A stretch of DNA of 64,000 bases from Cytobacillus purgationiresistens (GTDB lineage: Bacteria; Bacillota; Bacilli; Bacillales; Cytobacillaceae). The notes under the pieces were generated by a model that did not search any database, was not told the origin of the DNA, and worked only from the letters and a program-made list of their open reading frames with translations. Made by a program: the position numbers and the translations under genes. The stretch's first letter is position 1. Every line of letters begins with the position of its first letter. The DNA is taken from assembly GCF_030813235.1 (NCBI RefSeq), contig NZ_JAUSUB010000001.1, positions 1 through 64,000 of the forward strand, given 5' to 3'. Shown one piece after another: positions 26,385 to 35,911 of the stretch.

Positions 26385-26672
26385 AGAGACGAGTAAATAA
26401 GAATGAATATGACAGAGACCCTCGGATGGTGGAAAGAGGGATAAGAATTCTTATTGAAAAAAACCTCTGAGCTTCGCACGGAACTAAGCAACTTTGTTTA
26501 GGGATTTTGCGACGGTTTCCCTCGTTATTGGGATAGGGTATCGCGATCAGCTATATAGTTAGCCGTACCTGATAAGGCTTACGAGAGCAATCCGTAAGTA
26601 AACTGAGGTGGTACCGCGAATTCAAACTCTCGCCCTCAAGACAATAGTCTTGGAGGTGAGAGTTTTTTTGTT
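26385..26672 (+). promoter_or_regulatory. lysine-specific T-box leader of lysK
   Basis: A complete T-box: GACGAGTAAATAAGAATG opening of stem I, specifier region GAAAAAAACC near 26456-26465 giving AAA (Lys), the conserved GAGGTGGTACCGCG at 26605-26618, and the competing terminator. The terminator pairs AACTCTCGCC and CTCAAGAC with their complements at 26648-26663 and ends in a T-run. Uncharged tRNA-Lys would stabilise the antiterminator. The architecture is classical. Confidence 0.95.
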
Positions 26673-26711
26673 TTTATAAACAATCCGGATTAAATTTTAC
26701 GAGGTGATTAT

Positions 26712-28262
26712 ATGCATTGGGCTTTCGAAATAGCCGAAGAGTTAATTAAGAAATATCCGAATAATAAGGTTTTTACATGTGCATCTGGAATAAGTCCGTC
26801 AGGTTCTGTTCATATCGGGAATTTTCGCGAAGTGATTACAACCTATTTTGTCACAAAAGCACTCCAAGCATTAGGGAAGGAAACAAGGTTCATCTTTTCA
26901 TGGGATGATTACGATCGATTAAGGAAGGTACCAGCGAATGTCGATGCTTCTTATGAAGATTTTGTGGGCATGCCTTATGCGGACATCCCTAGTCCGAATG
27001 GAGAAGGGTCATATGCCCGTTATTTTGAAAAAGAGTTTGAAGAGTCGTTACGATCTTTTCAGATCTGCCCAGAGTTTAGTTACCAAGCAGATGAATATCG
27101 GTCAGGGCGCTATGCCAGTAAGATTAAAAGGGCATTAATCAGGAGAAAAGACATTTACGACATTCTCCAGCGTTTTAAAACGAGCGAGCCATCCGAACGT
27201 GACAGGGAAGCATTTTATCCCATTACACTTTATTGCGAAGCATGTAATAGAGATTCCACGCGCATTCATTCTTACAATGAGGAGGAATTACTTGAATACA
27301 ATTGTTCTTGTGGGTATGAAGGGAAGCAATCATTGTTTAGTGATAATAGAATAAAACTCAATTGGAAAGTGGACTGGGCAATGCGCTGGTCGTTTGAGGA
27401 TGTAGTATTCGAGCCAGGTGGCCGTGATCATTCTGCTGCAACTGGAAGCTATAATGTATCTAAGGTAATCGCAAGAGAAATCTTTGATTATGAAGCACCT
27501 GACTATGTGGCCTATGACTTTATTACCTTGAAGGGCACAAACGAAAAAATGTCGAGTTCATCTGGTAACGTGATGACACCGAAGGATTTGCTTAAGATAT
27601 ATACACCTGAGGTCATTCTATTCATGTTTGCCAAATACAAGCCGAATGCTTCCTTTCATATCGGGTTGGATGAGGATGTGCAGCGGGCTTACTCGGAGTT
27701 TGAACGATATTATCAGTCATATTGCGCTGGTAAGTTAAATCATGAACTGCTTATTCAGTCTTTAGAACTGGCTGGAGTGAATCAATGTCAGAAGCAACCA
27801 AGTTTCCAACAGGTGGCTGGCATTTATCCACTAGTTAACTTCAATGAACAAGCGCTGCAAACCGCTTTAAGCAAATCGGGTGAATGGTATACGACAGAGG
27901 AGCTTGCCACAATCTGTAATAGAGCGGAGTATTGGCTAAGGTATTGGAAAACAGACACATTGATAAAAGTAAATGAAGATCAAAATATTTCCTATTATAG
28001 AACGCTTTCTTCCGAGGATAAAAACAGAATTGAACAAGTCGTCATCATTCTTAAAAATGAGAGTGGCTTGATGGGCGAACAATTGATGAAGCGCATTTAC
28101 GCCATCTGTCATGAGGAAGACAAGAAGAAAATGAAACAAAATCAAAGGAATTTATTTAAAAATGTTTATCAATTGCTTATTAATGAGGAAAGTGGACCTC
28201 GTTTACCATTATTATTTAGCGCGATCGGCACAGAGAGGGTGATACGATTGCTTGTTCAATAA
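26712..28262 (+). CDS. lysK: class I lysyl-tRNA synthetase
   Basis: A 516-residue class I LysRS, unrelated in fold to the class II LysS that most bacilli use. The HIGH motif is HIGN at about residues 34-37 after ASGISPSGSV, and the KMSKS motif is KMSSS at about 279-283. Cysteine pairs (YCEACNRD, YNCSCGYEG) suggest a zinc site. It is preceded by a Lys T-box, as in the Bacillus cereus group where LysRS1 accompanies a housekeeping LysRS2. ATG follows GAGGTG. The opposite strand downstream carries RNA-repair genes and a second T-box synthetase. Confidence 0.95.
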   Translation: MHWAFEIAEELIKKYPNNKVFTCASGISPSGSVHIGNFREVITTYFVTKALQALGKETRFIFSWDDYDRLRKVPANVDASYEDFVGMPYADIPSPNGEGSYARYFEKEFEESLRSFQICPEFSYQADEYRSGRYASKIKRALIRRKDIYDILQRFKTSEPSERDREAFYPITLYCEACNRDSTRIHSYNEEELLEYNCSCGYEGKQSLFSDNRIKLNWKVDWAMRWSFEDVVFEPGGRDHSAATGSYNVSKVIAREIFDYEAPDYVAYDFITLKGTNEKMSSSSGNVMTPKDLLKIYTPEVILFMFAKYKPNASFHIGLDEDVQRAYSEFERYYQSYCAGKLNHELLIQSLELAGVNQCQKQPSFQQVAGIYPLVNFNEQALQTALSKSGEWYTTEELATICNRAEYWLRYWKTDTLIKVNEDQNISYYRTLSSEDKNRIEQVVIILKNESGLMGEQLMKRIYAICHEEDKKKMKQNQRNLFKNVYQLLINEESGPRLPLLFSAIGTERVIRLLVQ

Positions 28263-28584
28263 TTGTCCTCCTGTCGTCAGAATTCATGCTATAAGGTCTT
28301 TGCTATTTCCATATGGGAATAGCAAAGATAATCGAATAATTAGATAATTGGTTTTTTTGTGGTAAAATTATTAAATAGTTGATTTCCGAAAAGGGGGAAT
28401 TGAGATACAGCTTGTAAAGCAACTGGTTAATTCTTTTAATAATACATATTTTCTCATAGGCATACTATATATTTTCTTTTTTAAATGGAGAAACAATTGA
28501 ATATTAGCTATCTTGTTTTACTGTATGGTTGGTTAACTAAGAAAAACAAAAAAGTTAAATAAATAGGGTAATTAGGTGACTGCA
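28263..28584. other. intergenic region with a hairpin
   Basis: TCTTTGCTATTTCC near 28291 pairs with GGGAATAGCAAAGA near 28313. This is probably the lysK terminator although its T-run is delayed. No gene is apparent. Confidence 0.5.
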
Positions 28585-29487
28585 ATGAGCCAATTGATAG
28601 AAATAAACCAAACTAAAGTAGAGATGCTAAAAAGAGGGAATTCAGGTAAACCAATTTTCATTCTTACAGGAATGGGGTGCTCATTCTACGAATGGTACGA
28701 TGTAATAGATTCATTAAGCAAATTAAATCAAGTAATCACATTTCATAGACCTGGACTTGGAAAAAGTGAGAGAGGCACTGCTGTCCGCAACGCTGATTCA
28801 GTTGTGAGTGAATTAAGTGAAATGATCCGATTGCTCCGTGTCACTGAACCTGTCGTGTTAATTGGACATTCTTATGGAGGATTATGTGCGCAATATTTTA
28901 CTAAAAGACATCCTGAAAAGGTTGCAGGATTAATATTAGTAGATTCAACCTCTGTCGATCTAAAAGAATTGGACTTATTAGACTTGCCAGTGCTAGACAA
29001 AAATGATACTGATGAAATTTGGCTAGAGAAATGCCAATCTTATTCCCAAAAGAAAGAAGAGGAGTTAAGCGATATAATCAACCCTGTACTTACCAATAAT
29101 CAAGAACAACTACCAATAGATATACAACAACAACTACTAGATTTTCAGATAAAACCCAATCTCTATAAAGCGATGCTTTCTGAAATTGATAACTGGAAGG
29201 TTGATGCGGAAATAATAAAAAACAAAGGGGATTTTCCTGAGGTCCCGTTAATTGTTATCGGTCGAGACAGGGAGCATAGCATACAGATGGGGATCTTAGA
29301 GGGTTTGCCTGAATGGGAATTGAGAATATTTGAAGGAAAGTGGCAAGAATTAATAATGAAGCAAGCAAATCTTACTCAAAACAGTGAATTGCTATTTGCG
29401 AACGAGTCAGGTCATTCTATACATATGGATAGACCAGATTTAATAATCAAAGCAATAGAGAGGATTTTAAATCAAATTAATTGCTAG
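28585..29487 (+). CDS. alpha/beta hydrolase
   Basis: A 300-residue alpha/beta-hydrolase. The oxyanion-hole region is GMGCSFYEWYD (about 28-38), the nucleophile elbow is GHSYGG (about 98-103) and the late catalytic His lies in ESGHSIHMDRP (about 275-285). Substrate unknown; an esterase or lactonase is possible. ATG at 28585 follows TTAGGTGAC; an in-frame GTG nine bases upstream overlaps that site. It is convergent with the RNA-repair operon and shares its terminator region. Confidence 0.85.
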   Translation: MSQLIEINQTKVEMLKRGNSGKPIFILTGMGCSFYEWYDVIDSLSKLNQVITFHRPGLGKSERGTAVRNADSVVSELSEMIRLLRVTEPVVLIGHSYGGLCAQYFTKRHPEKVAGLILVDSTSVDLKELDLLDLPVLDKNDTDEIWLEKCQSYSQKKEEELSDIINPVLTNNQEQLPIDIQQQLLDFQIKPNLYKAMLSEIDNWKVDAEIIKNKGDFPEVPLIVIGRDREHSIQMGILEGLPEWELRIFEGKWQELIMKQANLTQNSELLFANESGHSIHMDRPDLIIKAIERILNQINC

Positions 29488-29555
29488 ATAATAATTGAAA
29501 TTGAGTATAAGAAACATCGGATTTGCCCCTTTAAACGCCCTGACATCAATCCTTG

Positions 29556-29592
29556 TAAAAAAGGATCCATTGCTAACAATGGATTCCTTTAT
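29556..29592. terminator. bidirectional terminator at the end of the repair operon
   Basis: AAAGGATCCATT pairs with AATGGATTCCTTT. It overlaps the stop codon of the kinase-HD gene, and T-runs lie on both strands. Confidence 0.8.
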
Positions 29593-30569
29593 TTTGCCTG
29601 CATATCGGCTTCATGAAGAAATAAAAGTTTCCTAAATAAATGATCGCCAAGCAGTTCTTTCGTTTCCGCTAATTTTTTTTCTGTTGCGTTCATTGGAATC
29701 ATATGAAATTGTACGAGTGTAGATACGTTTCTAATTAATTCTTCATTATAACCCAATGAATTCAAGCGGCTTGAGGCAATTTGAGACGAAACAAACTCAT
29801 GCCCATAATAATGCGCATATTTGGTTTCTTCCCCTTTAAAACTAGTAAATGATTTACAAAAAGATTTTCCTGTATCATGGAACAAGGCAGCCCAAATCAT
29901 TTCAGGTTTATCATCTTTATGATAATGATTTAAGATATATTGATAGACATAATAGGTATGCCTGCTGACCGAAAAAGAGTGGTAGGTTGAATCATGCGGG
30001 AGGTTTAAAATGTTTTTAAACTCAATCATTTCGGTCGATAAGGAATCGAATAGCTGATCATGCCCAAGGTCTATCCGAAGCTTATCTTCAATAATATCTC
30101 TGTCTTTCTTTTGTATTCTTGAATCGGGTCCGACATAAATGATCCTATCCCACCCTTCGCCCAATATAGGAATATGGAGGGCTGTATACATTTTATCGAT
30201 TACTTGATCATCGACTTTTCTTGATCTCGTTTGATTTCTTTTCCGAATTTCTTCAATAGATGTGTTCATATAGTAAACTATTTTATGATTTGATTTAACA
30301 ATATGGTTGATAAAGTGTCTCCTGCGTTTTCTGTTTAAATTTGTTGCATCAAAAACTACATTGATGCCTGAACTAAGGGCTGCTTTTGTCCTTTTTTCCA
30401 TTTCGGAAAATACAGCTTGGTTATGTGCCTGTGATTGTTCGTCACCGAATTGCTCGGAGCGGATATCGTCTGATGAAAGGTGGATTGCATTGTATTCAAT
30501 GCATAGATCCATAGCAAGAGTAGATTTGCCGCTGCCAGGGAGACCAACTAATTGTATAAAAGTAGTCAT
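29589..30569 (-). CDS. polynucleotide kinase-HD fusion, RNA end-healing enzyme
   Basis: A 326-residue two-domain protein. The N-terminal P-loop kinase (about 1-165) has GLPGSGKST at 9-17, DDIRSE at 34-39 and DATNLNRKRRR at 74-84, the pattern of T4 Pnk-type 5'-OH kinases. The C-terminal HD domain (about 195-326) has His 204, HD at 231-232, His 257, His 289 and the final Asp 322. HD-Pnk fusions known elsewhere (for example Runella HD-Pnk) remove 2',3'-phosphates and phosphorylate 5'-OH ends; here the domain order is reversed. It starts nine bases after the RNA ligase gene, with GGAGGAAG as ribosome binding site, so the two probably form a healing-and-sealing pair. Confidence 0.88.
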   Translation of the reverse strand: MTTFIQLVGLPGSGKSTLAMDLCIEYNAIHLSSDDIRSEQFGDEQSQAHNQAVFSEMEKRTKAALSSGINVVFDATNLNRKRRRHFINHIVKSNHKIVYYMNTSIEEIRKRNQTRSRKVDDQVIDKMYTALHIPILGEGWDRIIYVGPDSRIQKKDRDIIEDKLRIDLGHDQLFDSLSTEMIEFKNILNLPHDSTYHSFSVSRHTYYVYQYILNHYHKDDKPEMIWAALFHDTGKSFCKSFTSFKGEETKYAHYYGHEFVSSQIASSRLNSLGYNEELIRNVSTLVQFHMIPMNATEKKLAETKELLGDHLFRKLLFLHEADMQAK

Positions 30570-30578
30570 ATCTTCCTC

Positions 30579-31634
30579 CTATGTATATTCAAGATAATTT
30601 TTAAATATATGTTCTTTTAGCTCGGTGTGTGTTAATCGGTTGTCATAGCTTTTAAACACCAAATAACGAATGCTTGGAGAAATGTTTTGACTAACAAAAA
30701 TTGCAAAAGATTTGCGGTCAGTAGTCCGGTTTAATGCGTTCATCTTATTCTCATTAACTATGGCTAAAAGTTCATCAGCCTTTTCATCCAGATGGGCAAC
30801 TAAAGACTCAATTTCTTTTCTAAACTCCTCTGGGATTTTAAAAATCAGCTCAGAAATTTTTCCATCCTTCCAATATTCCGTTTTCAGTTTAGTAGATAAA
30901 CCATAGGCAATTTTATGAATTTCCAAATATTTTACTCCTTTGATTTTTAACCGTTTTCCATTGGACCATCTGAGAACCCAGCCCTCATTATTATGATCTA
31001 TGGTTTCTTTATTTCTTATTACTTCGTTTAAGGTTAATTGTACTTTTTGAGTTACGTTCATACCTAACAGAGTTCCCAGTTCCAGCAATTCGTGGTAAGG
31101 ATAATCATATCCGGTAAATCGATTGATAGCCCCGATGATGATTAAATCAGATGTATCGTTATAATCGACTACAACCTTAGTAATCGGGTGGATGATTTCG
31201 ACGAGCAAGGTGATTTCATCAGGGATCCTTACATGCTTGTATTTTAATTCCCAAATAGTTGAAGCGGCTTTAGCTTGCACAGATTCAAATGAACCTCTCG
31301 TTGCCCAACAGGTTTTCCCATTATATTTATAGCTGATACCTAAAGAGCCATCATATTTAACCGTAATCTCGGGCGATTCTTCAAAAGGAATATCAATCTC
31401 CAAATCTGGTATTTCTCCGTAGTTAAAGAATTTAGGAAATGGCCGCGCTAAGATTTCTCCACTTAATTCATCCACAATTAATCCTCTGCATGCCAAAGTC
31501 AGTTCATTCCAGCGCTGATCAAACGTAGCGTTCTCCGTGTAGTTTAAAATGACTAAAGCAGGATTGGATGGATGCGGTTTTCTGGTTATATATTTATTGT
31601 TTACTTCCTCCATATACGCTTCTTTTGAGATCAC
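30579..31634 (-). CDS. T4 Rnl1-like RNA ligase
   Basis: A 351-residue ATP-dependent RNA ligase. The adenylated lysine motif is KYDG at 93-96, preceded by ACRGLIVDE at 48-56 as in T4 Rnl1. Motif III is LLVEIIHP with Glu 146, motif IV is EGWVL at 217-221 and motif V is LKIKG at 229-233. A C-terminal helical domain of about 110 residues would contact RNA. Such ligases reseal tRNAs cut in the anticodon loop after end healing, which the next gene would supply. GTG at 31634 follows GGTGGTG; an ATG at codon 8 is an alternative. It lies downstream of the broken MetRS gene and the Met T-box. Confidence 0.9.
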   Translation of the reverse strand: MISKEAYMEEVNNKYITRKPHPSNPALVILNYTENATFDQRWNELTLACRGLIVDELSGEILARPFPKFFNYGEIPDLEIDIPFEESPEITVKYDGSLGISYKYNGKTCWATRGSFESVQAKAASTIWELKYKHVRIPDEITLLVEIIHPITKVVVDYNDTSDLIIIGAINRFTGYDYPYHELLELGTLLGMNVTQKVQLTLNEVIRNKETIDHNNEGWVLRWSNGKRLKIKGVKYLEIHKIAYGLSTKLKTEYWKDGKISELIFKIPEEFRKEIESLVAHLDEKADELLAIVNENKMNALNRTTDRKSFAIFVSQNISPSIRYLVFKSYDNRLTHTELKEHIFKNYLEYT

Positions 31635-31785
31635 TGCTTACACCACCATTTACAAAAAGGATTTGATATTATTAATCATACTGATTAGTTACTATTATTC
31701 CAAAAAAGCAAGATATTTCAAGCTTTATTATTTTATTCAAGTGAAGAACGTCTGATGAAAGAGATTCTCCACTTGAATGGAATAT

Positions 31786-33270
31786 CTATTTGGACTGAGA
31801 AGTGAGAAGCTCAAGTTCCTCTTGTATTCTGTCAGTATCAATTCTCTCAAATAGCGGACTATCTGATTCAATGTACCTTCAGGGGCGTGAATGGGTGCCC
31901 AAACAAGTTGAGGCAAACAAAGCACTTGTGCAACTTTCTCACTCGAAAAAGGTAAAAAGGGCTGAAGAACCTGAGCTAAATTCGCAATGAAGTAAATGCA
32001 TGTGGTAAGTGTATTATTGCAATCTACTTGAGATTCCTTTATCTGTATCCATGGCTTGCGCTGATCAAAATATTTATTTGCTGTACGAACAAAAGAAAAT
32101 ATCGTTTCAATCGCCCGCTTAAAATGGGCCTCTTCAATCAGCGTTCCGACCTTCCTATACAGCTGTTCGATTTCGTTCTTCCATGAATCATCAATCACTC
32201 CATTTGGAATGGAGCCATCATAGTATTTCTCGATGAATTTAAGCGATCTATTCACGAAGTTCCCATATGCCCCGAGCAGCTCGCTATTATGACTATAAAT
32301 AAACTCTCGCCAGGAGAAATCACAATCACGCTCTTCGGGTGCATTAATGGTTAGAAAATAGCGGATAGAATCTGGGTGATATCTTTCGATGATATCAGGA
32401 ACCCACACAGCCCAGTTTTTACTTGTTGACAGCTTCTTTTTTTCGACGGTTATATATTCATTAGATACTATATGGGTTGGCGCCCCTTCAATCCCTGCTC
32501 CTAACAGAATGGCAGGCCAGATGACGGTGTGAAAGGGAATATTATCCTTTCCATGTAAATAATAAGACTTAGTCTGCGCATTCCAGAATGAAGAATCGTC
32601 TTTACCCGTTTCTAGTGCCCATTTTTTACTTGCTGAAAAATAGCCAGTAACTGCTTCAATCCATACATAAATCTTTTTGTCTTCGAAACCTTTAACAGGT
32701 ATGTTCACTCCAATAAAAGTGCTCTGTGTCTTTTCCTGCAGGCTCATCTCCACATATTTTACACCGTTTAGTTAGCAAGTCTAAAGGATCCAGTATGGTT
32801 GCGCATTCATCACATTGATCGCCTCTCGCATCTTTGCCGCAATGAGGGCAAGTCCCTTCAACATAACGGTCAGGTAAAAATTGCGTGCAGGTGGAACAGT
32901 AGGCCTGCTCTACAGTCTTTTTATAGATTTTGTTGTTTGCTAATAATTTTTGGAAGATTTTTTGGACGATTTCATGATGATGAAGATCATCTGTCCGAGT
33001 ATATAGATCATAAGTAAATCCTAGTTTTTCAAAGCAATGACAGAACTCACGATGAAATTTATTAGCAATTTCCCTTGGTGTGACACCTTCTTGTCTTGCC
33101 CTGATAGAGATTGGTGTTCCATTACAGTCACTCCCCGAGACATAAAGAACCTCATCGCCTTTAGCGCGATAATAACGAGCCAAAATATCACCTGATAACA
33201 GGCTGGAAATATGTCCTAAATGTAAAGAGCCATTTGCGTACGGCCAAGCACCGCCAATAAAAATATTCAT
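31786..33270 (-). pseudogene. metS: second methionyl-tRNA synthetase gene, decayed
   Basis: The N-terminal part (from 33270) has the HIGH motif HLGH and four CxxC pairs of the zinc knuckle. At about 32710-32716 the frame shifts and jumps from EHFY straight to [19 protein letters not shown]. Relative to normal MetRS some 60-70 residues of the connective region are missing. The remaining frame carries KKLSTSKNW (the KMSKS loop) and the anticodon domain. A second frameshift near 31868-31880 separates the true C-terminus, which in another frame reads [16 protein letters not shown] and stops at 31786. A catalytically active enzyme is unlikely. A Met T-box precedes it, and the RNA-repair genes follow. 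Confidence 0.88.
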
Positions 33271-33331
33271 TTTCTTCTTCCTCCTTGTTTCTTAACCGCA
33301 CCGTTGTTTGGAAGACATAGGCAATATGAAA

Positions 33332-33640
33332 AATAAAAAAACCTCGCCCAATGACAAATAAAATTTGTCAAAGGACGAGGTTATCCTCGTGTTACCACCT
33401 TTATTTACTAATCACTCACATGATTAGCCTCCATAAGTACGGAACGATTAGAACGTTCTTATACCCTGACATTGATAACGAGTGCCAATTCTCGTCATTG
33501 CCTAACGAAATCCGTTCAGCAATGCAGCTCAAGGACCATCTTCAATCGACCATTCTTTGCTTCTTTTCACCAACCGAAGCTCTCTGTGTAAGAACAAAAT
33601 CAATTTACTCTTCCCATCATTGCTTTTAAAAATAATAGTA
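33332..33640 (-). promoter_or_regulatory. methionine-specific T-box leader
   Basis: Read on the minus strand: stem I with specifier context GAAG-ATG-GTCC (ATG at 33539-33537), the T-box sequence AAAGGTGGTAACACGAGG at 33402-33385, and a terminator pairing AACCTCGTCC with GGGCGAGGTT, then a T-run (33382-33335). All key parts are present, although the synthetase gene behind it is broken. Confidence 0.92.
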
Positions 33641-33773
33641 TTATTATGTCAGTTTGCGTTTGATTAAGCAATAGGTGACTTTCCTTTTTAAAAATTTTTT
33701 AAGTGCATTAATAAGGAGTGAAACTTGATATTAATGGGTAAATAGTATTTATTAACTGTGATGGAGGATGATG

Positions 33774-34982
33774 ATGGATTTAAAGGCATGGCGAATTTAT
33801 TGGCCGCAAACCATTCAAAATAAAAAGAAATATTCAATGCTTGAAGAAGATATCGAATGTGATGTATGCATTGTCGGGACGGGTTCATCTGGTGCTTTTC
33901 TCGCCTATCACTTTGCCCAAACGGATTTGAAAACTGTTGTGGTGGACAAGAGAAACATCGGTTTTGGAAGTACATCAGCTAATACAGGGTTACTGCAATA
34001 TAGTAATGATAAATTATTTACTTCTTATTTGAACTCTTTTGGGGAGGAGAAAGGATATAAGCATTTAAAGCATTGCTTTGATGTACTGGAAGATTACAAG
34101 AAGCAAATCTTGCCTGTCCTAGAAGAAGACCCAGATTTTATTGAAAGAAAAAGCTTGTACTATGCTTCTAATCTAGAAGATAAGTCCATGCTTGAAGAAG
34201 AATACGCTAACCTATTAAAATACGATTTTCCTGTTGAATTTTGGACAGATGACGATATGAAAAACCAATTTTCTTTTGAAAAATCAGCAGCACTCGTTTC
34301 TAAAGGAGATGCGGAAATCAATCCGTTGAAAAATATCCAGCAATTGTTTCATTTTGCAAGTAAACAGGGAGTAGCTATTTATGAAGATACAGAGATTGTT
34401 GGAAATGAATGGTTTGAAAGTCACGTTAACTTATATACAAACCAAAAGAATCGAATAAGAGCAAAATATGTTATCTACTCAACGGGTTACGAGGCGCAGG
34501 AGAGTGTAACTGATCCTAATGCACGGATCATTAGCTCTTACGCCATCACAACAAATCCGATTAACGTACAATTAAAATGGCCGGAAAAAATGATGATTTG
34601 GGAAACAGCCCGACCATACTTATATATTCGCTCTACGGTTGATCAGCGCATTATTATTGGGGGATTAGATGAATTAACTACAGAAGAAAATAAACGAGAT
34701 TCAAAACTTTTACATAAACGAGATTTGCTGTTAGAAAGCTTAATAGAGTTTTTCCCTGAATTAGCAAACAAAGTAAAGGCAGATTTTTACTGGTCCGGCT
34801 TTTTCGGAGAAACTCATAATGGTTTGCCAATGATTAAACAGCACCCAGTCTATCAGAATGGTTGTTTTTTGTTAACTTATGGAGGGAATGGCACAGTATA
34901 CAGTATGATTTTATCTAAGATATTAAAGGATTATATTGCAGAAGGGAGCCACCCTGATTTTTCACTTTATTACGAATACTAG
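33774..34982 (+). CDS. FAD-dependent oxidoreductase (DAO family)
   Basis: A 402-residue flavoenzyme. The Rossmann motif is CIVGTGSSGAFLAYHFA at about residues 27-43, followed by DKRNIGFGSTSANTGLLQY, the DAO-family block that contacts FAD. RIIIGGLDE and the C-terminal GGNGTVYSM hold the rest of the cofactor site. It resembles bacillar DadA/glycine-oxidase-type enzymes related to YurR, without the Rieske domain of some relatives. Substrate unknown, probably an amine or amino acid. The third of three consecutive ATG codons is best spaced from GGAGG. Confidence 0.85.
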   Translation: MDLKAWRIYWPQTIQNKKKYSMLEEDIECDVCIVGTGSSGAFLAYHFAQTDLKTVVVDKRNIGFGSTSANTGLLQYSNDKLFTSYLNSFGEEKGYKHLKHCFDVLEDYKKQILPVLEEDPDFIERKSLYYASNLEDKSMLEEEYANLLKYDFPVEFWTDDDMKNQFSFEKSAALVSKGDAEINPLKNIQQLFHFASKQGVAIYEDTEIVGNEWFESHVNLYTNQKNRIRAKYVIYSTGYEAQESVTDPNARIISSYAITTNPINVQLKWPEKMMIWETARPYLYIRSTVDQRIIIGGLDELTTEENKRDSKLLHKRDLLLESLIEFFPELANKVKADFYWSGFFGETHNGLPMIKQHPVYQNGCFLLTYGGNGTVYSMILSKILKDYIAEGSHPDFSLYYEY

Positions 34983-35056
34983 CAGTTAAAAGGAAATATT
35001 TCCTTTTTTTGTAGTATGATGTACATAAAAGGGGAGAAAGAACGGATGTGTAATCT

Positions 35057-35833
35057 ATGAGTTTACAATATAAAGAGTCAGGGGATAGCAATTCGAGGCT
35101 AATAGTTTTTATTCATGGAGGCGGAGTGGGTGGTTGGATGTGGGATGAACAAGTAGAGTACTTTTCGCGCTTTCATTGCTTAGTTCCTGATTTGCCTGAG
35201 CATGGAGAAAGTATCTCGTCTAAACCTTTTAAAATAAAATCAACTGCAGAAGAAATAATTGAACTGGTTGAAGAAAAAGGAAAGGGGAAAACCGTCATAG
35301 TAATAGGTTTTTCGTTAGGTGCGCAAGTCTTAATAGCTATGCTAAGTATAAAACCGGATCTCATCCACTATGCCATGATCAATAGTGCATTAGTGAAACA
35401 TATGCCTTTTGCCGACACGCTGACTAAATCGATGGCCTGGTTCTATCCTCTAACAAAAAACAAGACATTCTCTAATATCCAAGCCAAATCAATGTACATA
35501 GATCAGCACTACTACGAAACCTATTATCTAGGAAACTGTCAATTCGGCAAGGATGCTTTTTTGAGAGTAATGAAAGAAAATATGGCTTTTAGAATACCGA
35601 GAAGATTCGAGCATGCGAGTGGGCAGATTTTAGTTACTGTCGGTGAAAAAGAGAGAAAAATAATGAAAGAATCAGCACGTGAAATCATTCAAAGTAATCC
35701 TAATTGTAAAGGGTTCATTATCTCAAAAATGGGTCACGGATTATCTTTAGCAAACCCTATACTATTTAACACTATAGTGGAAACTTGGCTGGGAAATGGA
35801 ACATTTCCTCAAGAACTGCAAGCAATAAAATGA
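35057..35833 (+). CDS. alpha/beta hydrolase
   Basis: A 258-residue alpha/beta-hydrolase: HGGGVGGWMW oxyanion block at about 20-29, nucleophile elbow GFSLGAQ at about 86-92, and catalytic His in MGHGLSLANP at about 230-239. Substrate unknown. The ribosome binding site is modest (GGATGTG or a distant GGGGAG). It is followed 78 bases later by a GNAT gene, possibly in the same transcript. Confidence 0.82.
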   Translation: MSLQYKESGDSNSRLIVFIHGGGVGGWMWDEQVEYFSRFHCLVPDLPEHGESISSKPFKIKSTAEEIIELVEEKGKGKTVIVIGFSLGAQVLIAMLSIKPDLIHYAMINSALVKHMPFADTLTKSMAWFYPLTKNKTFSNIQAKSMYIDQHYYETYYLGNCQFGKDAFLRVMKENMAFRIPRRFEHASGQILVTVGEKERKIMKESAREIIQSNPNCKGFIISKMGHGLSLANPILFNTIVETWLGNGTFPQELQAIK

Positions 35834-35911
35834 ACGATCATTACCGTGAATACTTCAATTTTCCTAGAATCGTAACTAATGGTGTGAGATACACAAAGGA
35901 GGTTGAGCTCA

